A stretch of 64,000 bases of DNA from Elainella sp. Prado103 (GTDB lineage: Bacteria; Cyanobacteriota; Cyanobacteriia; Elainellales; Elainellaceae), in contig JALOOM010000002.1 in NCBI GenBank assembly GCA_025454395.1, positions 62,001 through 126,000 on the forward strand, read 5' to 3'. The notes below the pieces were generated by a model. It was given only the letters and a program-made list of their open reading frames with translations. It had not been told where the DNA came from and did not search any database. The position numbers and the translations under genes were made by a program. This document shows positions 1-9,266 of this stretch, piece by piece (within the stretch, counting starts at the first letter, position 1; each line of letters begins with the position of its first letter).

Positions 1-2
1 AT

Positions 3-173
3 CGGGGCTTGACCGATCATGTCACGATTCGCGGTACGGGTTGCATGAAGCAGTGCAAGGCGGGCCCCAATTTGGTCATGCCTGATAAGTCGCGATATAC
101 TCGCATCCGCCCCGATCAGGTTGCCGGTTTAATCGATCAACATTTTCCCGGTAGTAATGAGATCGCGAGCTGA
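3..173 (+). CDS. C-terminal end of a (2Fe-2S) ferredoxin-domain protein (partial)
   Basis: The frame is open from the window edge to a TGA at 171-173, and the gene starts upstream of the window. The 56 visible residues include GCMKQCKAGPN followed by LVMPDKSRYTRIRPDQV. This resembles the thioredoxin-like [2Fe-2S] ferredoxin domain found in many short cyanobacterial proteins, where the GCM-x2-C cysteines are part of the cluster ligands. The electron partner cannot be inferred. It converges on the 1259-aa gene, with 16 bp between the two stops. The ORF track misses it because no start lies in the window. The family call rests on recalled motif similarity only. Confidence 0.7.
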   Translation, partial: RGLTDHVTIRGTGCMKQCKAGPNLVMPDKSRYTRIRPDQVAGLIDQHFPGSNEIAS

Positions 174-189
174 AACTCTAATGCTACGT

Positions 190-3100
190 TTAATTTATCT
201 CTACGCCTACATGACGTAACAGATATTCTGAGATGAGCTTCAAACTTGTCAGATCTAGAGTAAATGGAACAGAAGGGCTAAGAACAAATCGTTTTTGGGT
301 CATGTTCATCATTGTCGTATAGTCATAAATGAATCCAGATACTCGATCCTCTATCTTTGTTCGAGTTTCAAAGGATTTTGTGCCTCCGGTCACGGGATCA
401 TTTAGCTCAGCAAGACTGTGCCCAAATTCTATTTTTAGAAAAGTGTCGTAAATATCCTCCTTGCTCATTTGAGAAACTGTGGAAATAGCCTCAGATATTC
501 TGATATTTCTTGACTCAACGAAGTGACCAACTACATGGGCAGTGATTCCTGAATCAAGTTGAGCTGGAGGAGACTTGTATTCTAGTGCCAAATGGAGCCT
601 ATCCGATAAATCTCTAAAAGATTCTAACTGTGTAACTTGCTTATCTCTTTCCTGGGTATCTGGCGTTGTTATCCACTCGCTGGGGCGATGTATTGCCCCT
701 AGTGCTGATCCGAGGTCTCCTGTGTAAGTCAAATATGACGGTTCAGAACCCAAAAGGGTACCAAATTGAGCAGAAATAGATGCTAGGAAATGGGCAGTTG
801 GAACCTTCATTCCATTTTCAAGGGGCAGCCATCCCTGAAACTCCTCTAACTCCTCAGCTTTTGCATAGGTAGAGTTAGCTTCTTCATTAATGTTCACAAA
901 AGGCAATCGGTTAACGAGAGGAATACGCCATTTTGTAAATATCTCAAATGAACCGCCCTGATATTTTTCATTTGTTTTTCTTCTCAATGTTTGAGCCGCT
1001 ACATAGGGATCATACTTTCCGGGAATTGTGTCTTCGACATCTCTAATTCTTTCAAGAATATCTCGATGTGTTTCTACATCAAATTTATAGGATTCAGAAC
1101 TAGAAGAGTCAGTATCTGAGAAGCCTGTACTGGAGTCTAGAGGAGCTTGAACAACTCCTTCTTGATAATTCCGAAGGCTAGCCTCATAAAACTCCTTCAA
1201 ATCAGGTAGACTTTTTTCCGGTTGGTTGTACCCCGCCCCTGGAAAGCTTGCCCATTCTCCGGCAACCTTTGCAACTGCGATTTCAAATCTTCCTGCTTCT
1301 ACATCTTCATAAGCTCCACGATTCCTGATCAGTTGCACCGCTGCTAAATCCTGGTTTTGGGGACTGAAATCTGATAAGCCAATCTGTCCACGAACCCCAT
1401 CCCAGGTTCTTTGAATAAACTGATACCGACCTGCCGCTGTCGAGGTTGTATCTCTAAACGGTTCATGAATACGAGGGTGATCGGCAAAACTATCAAACCG
1501 ATCGCCCCCAAATCGGATACGATACCCATCAGGCGCATGGGTTCCTTCAGCATAGGAGATGGTGTCTAAAAATGCCCGCATGTTGTCACTGAGACTGCTG
1601 TTTTGCGTTATTTGCCCAGAGTATTCAGGATAGCTAGAATCTGGAGTTGTACCACCCGGTAGTGCTTCAGCAGATAATCCTGAGCCTACCAACGTTCCGG
1701 TTGAGGGGGAAGTTAGATTATCTGTACGGAACGCTTCTTCCCATGTTCGTTCTCCCACCACACCATCTGCAACCAATCCCTTCTCTGCCTGAAACTGACG
1801 GGCAACTTCAGTACTCTGTTCCCCATAATAACCATCCACTTCAATGTTCCAGCCCCGATCGCGCATCCGTTGTTGCCATCGTTCCACATCGGAGTTGTAG
1901 GAAAGTTCTTGTCCAGGCTCGTAGCGAAAGACTCGACTCGATTCCTCTCCTGTCCCTGCCACACCCACAGGTAACGCCCCACGCGCCACTTCACCCGCAG
2001 GATCAACTTCGTTGCGAGTACTAAATGCTGCCGCCCAGGTCTCAGGCCCAACAATGCCATCGGGAGTCAGGCCCTTTTCTTGCTGAAACTGGCGGGCAAC
2101 TTCAGCGCTATGAGCACCGTACATGCCATCTACAGCAATTTTCCATCCCCGCTCCTGCATCCGCGCCTGCCATTTCTGGACATTGGGATCACAGACAGGC
2201 ATTGTTCCAGGTTCATATTCAAACGGATAGCCTGGATAGGTTGTTCCTTCTACAGCGGTACTGAGATCATTGGCTGCATCTTGCAGAATCTCTGGTATCC
2301 TGCCTGGATCGCTGACAACATCTGAAACTGTTTCCTCGGCCGTATTTCCAACGTTTCTAACAAATTCTTCGACGGGTTCGGGTAATAGTTCAACGATCGG
2401 TTCAGCAACCTGAGCTTTAAACGTATCCCAGCCTGAGCTTGCTGCATCTTTCAGTCCTTCGAGCCAAGCGGGTCGTTCACTGGGAATTGTTGAGCCATTT
2501 TCGTTAAAGAGAAGATCGGGTTGAGTCCCAGATAGGTTCGGGTGGTTCGGGTCGATCTCTGCTCCGCGTCTATCTTCAGCCATTTCGATCGCCCGACCAA
2601 CATGGGGCTGACCCACTCCGGTGAAGGGATCGATTCCAGGCTGCTGTAAATCTGTCGCACTTTGCTGGAGCACCTGAATCACCTGTTGATAGCTGAGGTC
2701 AGGGTTGGCTTGCCAAATTTGTGTGATCGCCCCAGTGACTCTAGCCGCCGATAAAGAGGTTCCTTCCATATCCCCTTGCCCCTGACCAGACGCTACAAAA
2801 TCTATGCCCTCTCCATAGCTAGAGTAGTTGGCTCGTTGTCCATCTTCAGCAGCACCCACTGCAATAATGTTGTCAAACTTCTGAGAAGCTTGCCCTAGAG
2901 CCGACATTTGATCGCCCTGATTGCCGGTGGCAACCACTAAAAGCACGCGATTATTGTGGGCATAGGTGAGGGCTGCATACTCTTCAGGCGTTAATTTATG
3001 GCGGGTGTCCACACTACCATCAGGGTTAATTTGTGTCAGTTCAAAGCTCAGATTGATCACTGCTTGGGATCGCCCAGATGCTTTTGCCGCATCGACAAAC

Positions 3101-3969
3101 TCAATCAATGAGTCTGACCAGTTTCCAGAACCTACACCGATCCCATACCAATCTAGAGGCTGCTGTCCTTTTTGTTCAATCATCTGGGCAACCTGCCTCC
3201 CGTGGCTGTTGCCAGTGAAGTGGGTGTCAATGATTCCAACAAAAGGCGAGTTTTCTTGACGCGGGTGAGTCAATTGAGCTGAACGATGTTGGGACTTTTG
3301 ATCTATACCATTGAGATAACTCTCCTCAAAAAGCTGATTTGCCCATTGTTCTGTGCGGGTTTGGGCAGCTTGGATCGCATCTTCAGCTTGATCAGAGAGC
3401 TTCTGCCCAATTTCAACAAACGTTTCAGTGATCTCCTGAACCTGGGGATTGGCTGCCACATCTTTCCACAGTTGCCTGACCCGTTGCAGCAATTGGGGAG
3501 CCTGCTCTTCCACCCAATGTCGTAATTGATTGTCTGGAGCCTGCCAATCTTCCTGGATGGATTGCACATTTTGGCGCAGCTCTTGTCCGATTTGCGATGC
3601 CACTTCTTCTAGGGCATGGCCAATCATTGGCTTCCCTGCTTCCACTACATCACTAATTTTCTGATAGGCTTTGCCAAGCTGATAAACGGCATAGTCGATC
3701 GGTACAATACCGCTTTCAAACTCATCTCCGTAGAGTGGGCCATCTCCTAAAAACGGTGAACGGGGCAACCCGGTGAGGTCATCGATCCCCTCACTTATTG
3801 CAGAAGAGTTATTATCCCCATGGGTCAAAGTGTCTGCAACTTTTCCTAATGCAGTCGGGTGTCGTTTAGCCGTGTGCCCTAACAACTCCTGCTCTGCTTG
3901 GGAAAGATTGGTCGAGAGTCCGGTTGAGGCATCCAAACCAAGATTCAATCTTGCATCATCTAGGGGCAT
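190..3969 (-). CDS. Subtilisin-like S8 protease / peptidoglycan-binding / GH104 endolysin fusion protein
   Basis: Domains in order over 1259 aa. Residues 1-235: helical region of unknown role without a signal peptide. About 241-440: S8 subtilisin fold with Asp248 (GIIDTH), His256 (NSHGR), oxyanion Asn350 (ATGN) and Ser405 (GTSLSAA). About 595-650 and 693-748: two PG_binding_1 repeats (VDGMYG, VDGYYG; PDGIVGPETW). About 795-930: a domain closely resembling phage lambda endolysin R (GH104 lytic transglycosylase), with SYAEGT (Glu808 as likely catalytic acid), AAGRYQF, LSDFSPQNQD and WASFPGAGY. About 950-1259: unrecognised, rather AT-rich domain. All catalytic residues expected for both enzymes are present. 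The predicted role is cleavage of protein and of the peptidoglycan glycan chain, as a wall-remodelling enzyme or a killing/lysis effector. No secretion signal and no neighbouring immunity, holin or secretion gene are visible. The function as a whole is inference. Confidence 0.85.
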   Translation of the reverse strand: MPLDDARLNLGLDASTGLSTNLSQAEQELLGHTAKRHPTALGKVADTLTHGDNNSSAISEGIDDLTGLPRSPFLGDGPLYGDEFESGIVPIDYAVYQLGKAYQKISDVVEAGKPMIGHALEEVASQIGQELRQNVQSIQEDWQAPDNQLRHWVEEQAPQLLQRVRQLWKDVAANPQVQEITETFVEIGQKLSDQAEDAIQAAQTRTEQWANQLFEESYLNGIDQKSQHRSAQLTHPRQENSPFVGIIDTHFTGNSHGRQVAQMIEQKGQQPLDWYGIGVGSGNWSDSLIEFVDAAKASGRSQAVINLSFELTQINPDGSVDTRHKLTPEEYAALTYAHNNRVLLVVATGNQGDQMSALGQASQKFDNIIAVGAAEDGQRANYSSYGEGIDFVASGQGQGDMEGTSLSAARVTGAITQIWQANPDLSYQQVIQVLQQSATDLQQPGIDPFTGVGQPHVGRAIEMAEDRRGAEIDPNHPNLSGTQPDLLFNENGSTIPSERPAWLEGLKDAASSGWDTFKAQVAEPIVELLPEPVEEFVRNVGNTAEETVSDVVSDPGRIPEILQDAANDLSTAVEGTTYPGYPFEYEPGTMPVCDPNVQKWQARMQERGWKIAVDGMYGAHSAEVARQFQQEKGLTPDGIVGPETWAAAFSTRNEVDPAGEVARGALPVGVAGTGEESSRVFRYEPGQELSYNSDVERWQQRMRDRGWNIEVDGYYGEQSTEVARQFQAEKGLVADGVVGERTWEEAFRTDNLTSPSTGTLVGSGLSAEALPGGTTPDSSYPEYSGQITQNSSLSDNMRAFLDTISYAEGTHAPDGYRIRFGGDRFDSFADHPRIHEPFRDTTSTAAGRYQFIQRTWDGVRGQIGLSDFSPQNQDLAAVQLIRNRGAYEDVEAGRFEIAVAKVAGEWASFPGAGYNQPEKSLPDLKEFYEASLRNYQEGVVQAPLDSSTGFSDTDSSSSESYKFDVETHRDILERIRDVEDTIPGKYDPYVAAQTLRRKTNEKYQGGSFEIFTKWRIPLVNRLPFVNINEEANSTYAKAEELEEFQGWLPLENGMKVPTAHFLASISAQFGTLLGSEPSYLTYTGDLGSALGAIHRPSEWITTPDTQERDKQVTQLESFRDLSDRLHLALEYKSPPAQLDSGITAHVVGHFVESRNIRISEAISTVSQMSKEDIYDTFLKIEFGHSLAELNDPVTGGTKSFETRTKIEDRVSGFIYDYTTMMNMTQKRFVLSPSVPFTLDLTSLKLISEYLLRHVGVEIN

Positions 3970-4445
3970 AGGTCAGCACTCTCAAAGTGATGAATGTTTT
4001 CTGCAAACCCACTCCCACCCTACACTGACAGCATTTTGCCTTGCATCGGAACCGGGCGCAGGGGCAATGCCCACTGGTTCACACCTAATGGATGAATGCT
4101 GTCCCTTCAGACGATCGATGATTACTCAATCAGAAACCACTTAATTCCAGATCTGCTTTCGTCCAGTTAAGTCAAAATGGCTTGGAGAGTCATCAGCAAG
4201 AAATTTCTGATTAGGGTAATTTTGCGAACCCTGGCGCAAAAAAACCTGGTTGCTATGCAGGAGAGACCCACGCAACCCATGCGGAGGAAAGTCGTAAAAG
4301 GCACATTCCCATCTATGCATAAAGATTGATGATGCATAGAACTTGTGAACCCATCCGCAAAAAGTCCCCAGATCATGGGATCCGGGGACTTGGTGACTGA
4401 CATCTTGATGACTGATATGAGGTTGACAACTCTCTGGGTACTGGC
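3970..4445. other. Gene-free spacer before the repeat element
   Basis: About 480 bp between the start of the protease/endolysin gene and the inverted-repeat element at 4446. The ORF calls here (3773..4144 + and 4167..4490 -) have no recognisable protein character and partly overlap the element or the neighbouring gene. I see no RNA gene or clear promoter. The promoter of the 1259-aa gene presumably lies just right of 3969. Confidence 0.5.
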
Positions 4446-4612
4446 TTGACTGACCAATCTTTTCCCCTCATCCCTCAATCCCTTCTCCACTAGGGACGAA
4501 GGGACTTCAAATCAGATATCTAGTTCGAAAGCCCCTCGCCCGCTCTGAGAGAGGGGTTGGGGTGTCGCTTGCTTCTGCGTAGCAGTGGGCAGTCTGAATT
4601 TTTGTCAGTCAA
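4446..4612. repeat. MITE-like element with TTGACTGAC terminal inverted repeats, copy 1
   Basis: The left end reads TTGACTGACCAA and the right end TTTGTCAGTCAA, its inverted complement apart from one base. The 167-bp interior holds the cyanobacterial C/T-rich motif family CCCCTCATCCC..CCCTTCTCC and a GCCCCTCGCCCGCTCTGAGA stretch that can fold on itself. It has no coding capacity. A second copy with about 80 shared internal bases lies at 53425-53532. The inverted repeats plus near-identity suggest a non-autonomous mobile element. No transposase with matching ends is in the window, and a target duplication is not obvious. Confidence 0.65.
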
Positions 4613-4664
4613 CCAGGGATCCTGGCTTGGTACTCTTTCTAGCAGGCAAACTGCTCCGACAGAA

Positions 4665-6335
4665 CTATTCCCGTCTGAAAGAGCCCAGCCACTCCCGCAA
4701 TAGCTCATCGGCTACACCCCGACCGCCTAAGCCGAAGGCAATACCGATCGCTACTGCAATCGCTCCCAATAGTAGACCAAACGCCAAGTTGACGATATTC
4801 GGAGCAACTCCCATCCGATCGAGCGCCATGGCACCCGCAAAAGCAATAATGGCAATCCGAGCAGTTTGCGCCAGAATGCGCGTTTGTTTACTGCCCGATC
4901 GGGTCAGCAGGTTGAAGGTAAGGTTTGCCAGATAAAGCCCAATTCCTAAGACCAACAACCCTACCAAAACATTACCGAGAATGGCGAGAATGGCGTTGAC
5001 TAATTCCGTCAGAACCGCAAACTCTAGCTTTTCGACGGCTGCCACTGCCCCAGTCAGCATGATCCCGACGAGGACTACAATGCCCACAATCTCCGAGGGA
5101 GTTTGCCGAGGTAAGGTAGGAGGCGTGGGCGGAATGACCGTTGATTGACCGAGCGAGAAATCTTCTGGGGGCACATCGGCAAAAGGATTAGCAGCAGGTG
5201 GCGGGGTGACCGTGGGTAACCCTAGCCAATTGAAAACATTGTCGAATCCAACGCTCGTGAGAATGCGAGCCACCAAATCAGCAACAAAGCGCCCAATAAC
5301 ATAGGCGATCACCAAAATCAATGCGGCTGTGAAGATGCGAGGCAATGCACTGAGGATTTGCCCCAACATGGCGACTGCCGGTGCAGAAATAGCATCGATC
5401 TGTAGAGCATTAAGGGCTGCAATAGCGGTTGGAATGAGCACCAACACATAGATGATCGTGCCGATCAACGCAGACAGGGAGAGCCCGCCAGTTGCTTGTG
5501 TCAGTCCAATGCGGCTACCAACTTGGTTCGTACCGATCGCTGTCAAAAAATTGGTAGCGACAACCCGCGCCAACCGAGCAAAAAACCAGCCAATCACCCC
5601 GATCAAGATCGCTGTAATGATCCGAGGTAGAGCAGACAGAATTTGATCGAGCAGATTTTGGACGGGGGCAAGCGGCCCTTGCAGTTGCAAGACATCCAGA
5701 ATCAGCGGCAAGAAAAACAGCAGAATGAACCAATACAGGGCATTGCCGAAGGTTTCATTCAGCATAAATGGGCTGTCGCTCAGATCTGCCCCGGTTTGTT
5801 GAGCGATCCGCGCATCTAAATTAAATCGACCCAGTCCGCGTGTGACAAGGGCTTTAGCGAGGGTAGCCAGCAACCAGGCAATTCCTAACAGCAATGCCGC
5901 CCCAGCGATCCGGGGTAGGAAACTAAAGATTTGCTGCAAGAAGGCGTTTAAAGGAGCTGAAACCGTAGAGAGCTGAAGCGCATTGAGGAAAGCGATGATC
6001 ACAAATGCCATGATCACCCAGAAGACAGCCGTACCAATCCATTTTTCGATCGGGATACTGTTTTCTGCGCCGGGTCGCCCACTCATCCAGCCTGCAATGC
6101 GATTGTCAAAATTGGTTCGCTTGAGCAGACCTTGAATAGCCGCCGCGACAATAACAGCCACGATCCAACCCAGGATCAGGATCGCTAGCGCACCCAGCAG
6201 GTTGGGCAAATAAGCTGCAATGCGTGTGATAAGCTGTCCAGCCGAGTCAACCGTGGATTCAACTGGGTTTGTCTGAGCCAACCATAAAGGAACGGTTAGT
6301 CCCGGCTGGGGGGTGACGCACCAAAGTAGATTCAT
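4665..6335 (-). CDS. Mechanosensitive-channel-like membrane protein with conserved TM-helix repeats
   Basis: 556 aa with an N-terminal hydrophobic stretch followed by at least four repeats of a pattern like LPxILGALxIxxxGWxxA paired with a hydrophobic helix (for example LPRIAGAALLLGIAWLLA, LPRIITAILIGVIGWFFA, LPRIFTAALILVIAYVIG). This is the 'conserved TM helix' family related to MscS and CmpX-type proteins. The last segment, GIAFGLGGRGVADELLREW, corresponds to the MscS pore-helix end, but the large cytoplasmic beta/alpha vestibule is missing. Such proteins sit in the inner membrane and are thought to help with osmotic or envelope stress; exact function is uncertain. A Pro-rich loop near residues 370-420 interrupts the repeats. 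It is divergent from the SRPBCC gene, with a 328-bp spacer. Confidence 0.8.
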   Translation of the reverse strand: MNLLWCVTPQPGLTVPLWLAQTNPVESTVDSAGQLITRIAAYLPNLLGALAILILGWIVAVIVAAAIQGLLKRTNFDNRIAGWMSGRPGAENSIPIEKWIGTAVFWVIMAFVIIAFLNALQLSTVSAPLNAFLQQIFSFLPRIAGAALLLGIAWLLATLAKALVTRGLGRFNLDARIAQQTGADLSDSPFMLNETFGNALYWFILLFFLPLILDVLQLQGPLAPVQNLLDQILSALPRIITAILIGVIGWFFARLARVVATNFLTAIGTNQVGSRIGLTQATGGLSLSALIGTIIYVLVLIPTAIAALNALQIDAISAPAVAMLGQILSALPRIFTAALILVIAYVIGRFVADLVARILTSVGFDNVFNWLGLPTVTPPPAANPFADVPPEDFSLGQSTVIPPTPPTLPRQTPSEIVGIVVLVGIMLTGAVAAVEKLEFAVLTELVNAILAILGNVLVGLLVLGIGLYLANLTFNLLTRSGSKQTRILAQTARIAIIAFAGAMALDRMGVAPNIVNLAFGLLLGAIAVAIGIAFGLGGRGVADELLREWLGSFRRE

Positions 6336-6663
6336 AATTAATTACTGGAGAAAGCGAATTGATGGGCTTATGAGAAATTCAGTTAGTAAAAAAATAAACT
6401 GCTTTCTGGGATTTGTATAGCTAACAGCAACACTAAGTTGTAGATATAACAATAGCTATGGCTGGAAGATGATGTCTTTCAGGATTAGACTGTCAGCTTT
6501 TGCAAAAATTACAGTTTAATTCCCAGATTTCTGCCCGATTTTCCCACTTTTTCTTGAAATTAATTCGCTGAATTGAGTCGAGTCGGAGAGTCAAGCCAAA
6601 GCCAGAACTACGCTAGAGTAGAACGGAAAAGCTTGATGAAAGTTCATATTTTCTCGATCGATC
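6336..6663. other. Divergent intergenic region
   Basis: 328 bp, visibly A/T-rich, between two divergently read genes, so it must hold both promoters. I could not assign convincing -35/-10 pairs, operators or RNA structures to it. Confidence 0.5.
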
Positions 6664-7113
6664 ATGCCCGTTTTCGAACAATCGATTCAAATTAATGCCA
6701 GTGCGACCGCGGTTGAGCAATGTTTTACCGATCTGGAATTGATGCATCGCTGGTTAAATCCAGCCCTCCGCTGTGAGCCGATCGGCGATTGGACAACCGC
6801 CGTGGGCAGCCGCAGCCGCTTTATCATCCAGGTGCCGCTGGTGCCGCCGACCCTGATCAGCACCGTGGTGGAGCGGGAGCCTGGTCTGGTCGTTTGGGAG
6901 TTTAAAGGATTTTTCAAAGGGCGGGATCGCTGGGAATGTCAGCCCACCGAGCAGGGTACGACTTTACTCAATCGGTTTGAATTTGACATCCCTAACCCGA
7001 TCGTCCGGTACGGCTTCCATCAGTTTGCCTTGAATTGGACGAAGCAAGATATGCAGGCTCAGTTGCGTCGCCTTAAACGAGTAGCCGAAGAAACCTATCA
7101 CGGCATTCGATAG
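6664..7113 (+). CDS. SRPBCC-family (polyketide cyclase/START-like) protein
   Basis: 149 aa. It opens with the typical SRPBCC pattern FEQSIQINASATAVEQCFTD, in which a first beta strand is followed by helices and a conserved hydrophobic/aromatic LELMHRWL. It continues with GSRSRFI, VVWEFKG and a C-terminal long helix (ALNWTKQDMQAQLRRLK). Length is normal for the single-domain family. These proteins form a hydrophobic cavity that binds lipids, polyketides or pigments; the ligand here is unknown. The gene stands alone, convergent with aspartate kinase downstream. ATG at 6664 is the first start and fits the family N-terminus. Confidence 0.8.
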   Translation: MPVFEQSIQINASATAVEQCFTDLELMHRWLNPALRCEPIGDWTTAVGSRSRFIIQVPLVPPTLISTVVEREPGLVVWEFKGFFKGRDRWECQPTEQGTTLLNRFEFDIPNPIVRYGFHQFALNWTKQDMQAQLRRLKRVAEETYHGIR

Positions 7114-7228
7114 ACCCCGCAACGACTTCGATCGATCCTGGAAAGCTGGAAAGATCGATCGGAATTGCAATCAGGCTGTGATCCAGTTCCAGGTTGTCAT
7201 CCAGCCCCAAACTGTGAGCCAGCCTCAG

Positions 7229-9052
7229 CTACGCCGGAACCACAATCCGTTCGTTGCCAGAAAGCTCAAAGGCCGCATGAATCACTTGCAGGGCGCGGGT
7301 GCCTTCAGTTTCCGCCACCAAGCAACTCACCTTAATTTCAGAAGTGGCGATCATCTGAATGTTGATCTGCTCTTTGGACAGCGCTTCAAACATGCGGGCA
7401 GCCACCCCGGGCCGACCCACCATGCCGGTGCCGACAATGCTGACCTTAGCGATCGACCGATCCACCATAATTTCGCCATAGCCGAGTTCGGGAGCGGCTG
7501 CCTGCAAAATCGCTTGGGCTTCATCGGCATCGAGCGCAGCCACCGTAAAGGCAATATCGCGGGTGGCGATCCCGTTGACCAACCGGCAGCGCTGGGACTG
7601 GATGATCATGTCAACGCTAATATTGCGATCTGCCAGCAAGCTAAAAATCCGGGAGGCTAAACCAGGGCGATCGGGCACATGGCGAATCGCTAGGCGAGCT
7701 TGCTTCAGATCTAAGGCGGCTCCTCGCACGGGTGGAGCCAGTTGATCGGCTTGTTGCCAGCGATGCCCTCCAATCGATTTGGCCGGCGACCGGGTGACGT
7801 TGAAGGCTTGGCACAGGGCGGCAATGGCCCGATCGCAGTCATCCTGATCGATCGCGCAGCTCACCTGCACCTCGGAGGTGGAGATCATTTCAATATTCAC
7901 CCCGGCTTCTGCCAGGGTCGAGAACATCTGAGCCGCCACCCCCGGTCGCCCAATCATCCCGGCTCCGACAATGCTCACCTTGGCCATGCGCCGATCGACC
8001 ATCACTTCGGCTTCTCCAGCCAGCGGATCGATCTGGTTGCGCAGGGCTGGGGCAATAGCAGCCGCCACCGCTTCCGCCCGGTTGAGGGAATTTTGGGTCA
8101 CCGTAAAGGCAATATCGTTGGAGTTACCTTCATGGATCGACTGAATAATCAAATCCACATCCAAATCCTGGGTGGCAATCTCACCAAACAGCCGCGCCGC
8201 GATCCCCGGTCGATCGGGTACCCGCAGCAAGGCCACCTTCGCCTGATCGGTGTCAAACTCGACGGCATCCACCGGCTGAGCAATTTCCAACCCTTCCAGC
8301 GGGCGAGGTTGGGGAATCGGCGATACCACTTTAGTACCCGGATCCTCTGTCCAGCTCGATCGCACCACCAGCGTCACGCCATAGTTGCGGGCAATTTCTA
8401 CAGCACGGGGATGCAGCACCTTGGCTCCTAAGCTAGCCAACTCCAGCATTTCATCGGAAGTGATTTCGCTCATCAGTTGAGCATCGGGCACAAGGCGGGG
8501 ATCGGTGGTGAGAATGCCAGGAACATCAGTATAAATTTCGCAGCAGTCTGCTTGTAAAGCCGCTGCCAATGCGACAGCCGAGGTATCCGATCCGCCCCGG
8601 CCCAGGGTAGTAATTTCCAGATCAATCAGGCTGCTGATGCCCTGAAACCCGGCAACCACGACGACTCGACCGTCCTGCAAATGACGCTGCAACCGATCGG
8701 TTTCAATGCTGAGAATGCGGGCGCGAGTATGTTCGGCTTCCGTGACGATGCCCACCTGGGCCCCGGTCATCGAAATCGCTGGCTGACCGAGTTCCTGAAT
8801 TGCCATACTGAGTAGCGCGATCGACTGCTGTTCGCCCGTCGAGAGCAGCATGTCCATTTCGCGGCGGTTGGGGCTAGTGGAAATCTCATGGGCCAGCTTC
8901 ACCAAGCCATCGGTGGTTTTGCCCATCGCCGACACCACTACCACCAAGCCATTGCCCGCCTGAGCAGTTTTCACGACCCGCTGGGCCACACTCTGAATCC
9001 GCTCCACCGAACCAACCGACGTACCGCCATACTTCTGGACAATCAGTGCCAT
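7229..9052 (-). CDS. lysC: Aspartate kinase with four ACT domains
   Basis: 607 aa. It phosphorylates L-aspartate to 4-phospho-L-aspartate, the first step to lysine, threonine, methionine and isoleucine. The N-terminal amino-acid kinase domain begins [14 protein letters not shown] and includes [18 protein letters not shown] and the [12 protein letters not shown] motif (about residues 1-240). Residues about 265-600 hold two pairs of ACT domains, shown by repeated [12 protein letters not shown] / [12 protein letters not shown] and [16 protein letters not shown] / [16 protein letters not shown]. The duplicated ACT pair is the arrangement known from cyanobacterial enzymes, with feedback control by Lys and Thr. 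Monocistronic by position. Confidence 0.95.
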   Translation of the reverse strand: MALIVQKYGGTSVGSVERIQSVAQRVVKTAQAGNGLVVVVSAMGKTTDGLVKLAHEISTSPNRREMDMLLSTGEQQSIALLSMAIQELGQPAISMTGAQVGIVTEAEHTRARILSIETDRLQRHLQDGRVVVVAGFQGISSLIDLEITTLGRGGSDTSAVALAAALQADCCEIYTDVPGILTTDPRLVPDAQLMSEITSDEMLELASLGAKVLHPRAVEIARNYGVTLVVRSSWTEDPGTKVVSPIPQPRPLEGLEIAQPVDAVEFDTDQAKVALLRVPDRPGIAARLFGEIATQDLDVDLIIQSIHEGNSNDIAFTVTQNSLNRAEAVAAAIAPALRNQIDPLAGEAEVMVDRRMAKVSIVGAGMIGRPGVAAQMFSTLAEAGVNIEMISTSEVQVSCAIDQDDCDRAIAALCQAFNVTRSPAKSIGGHRWQQADQLAPPVRGAALDLKQARLAIRHVPDRPGLASRIFSLLADRNISVDMIIQSQRCRLVNGIATRDIAFTVAALDADEAQAILQAAAPELGYGEIMVDRSIAKVSIVGTGMVGRPGVAARMFEALSKEQINIQMIATSEIKVSCLVAETEGTRALQVIHAAFELSGNERIVVPA

Positions 9053-9266
9053 ATCCTGCGCCCGCGTTTATTCTTAACGCTTACAACCTTCTTAAATTAA
9101 CAGACTTGCAGGGCGATCGTAGAACCTCAGCCGGGTTTCTAGGGTTTCGCTTAACTATATTTAATGACGAATTTGGTTTCGATCAGTTGCCCCCACTACC
9201 ACCTTGTGATGATAATGCTCTACAGAGGTTCTGCCTCACCCATGGAGCGTCGGGTGGAGCAGAATC

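Noticed and set aside
3773-4144. 123-aa plus-strand ORF overlapping the start of the fusion gene
   Set aside because: Shadow reading across the coding start of the 1259-aa gene; could have been an immunity gene but has no such character or ribosome-binding site.
4167-4490. ORF of 107 aa on the minus strand
   Set aside because: Overlaps the inverted-repeat element, has no family-like pattern and no ribosome-binding site.
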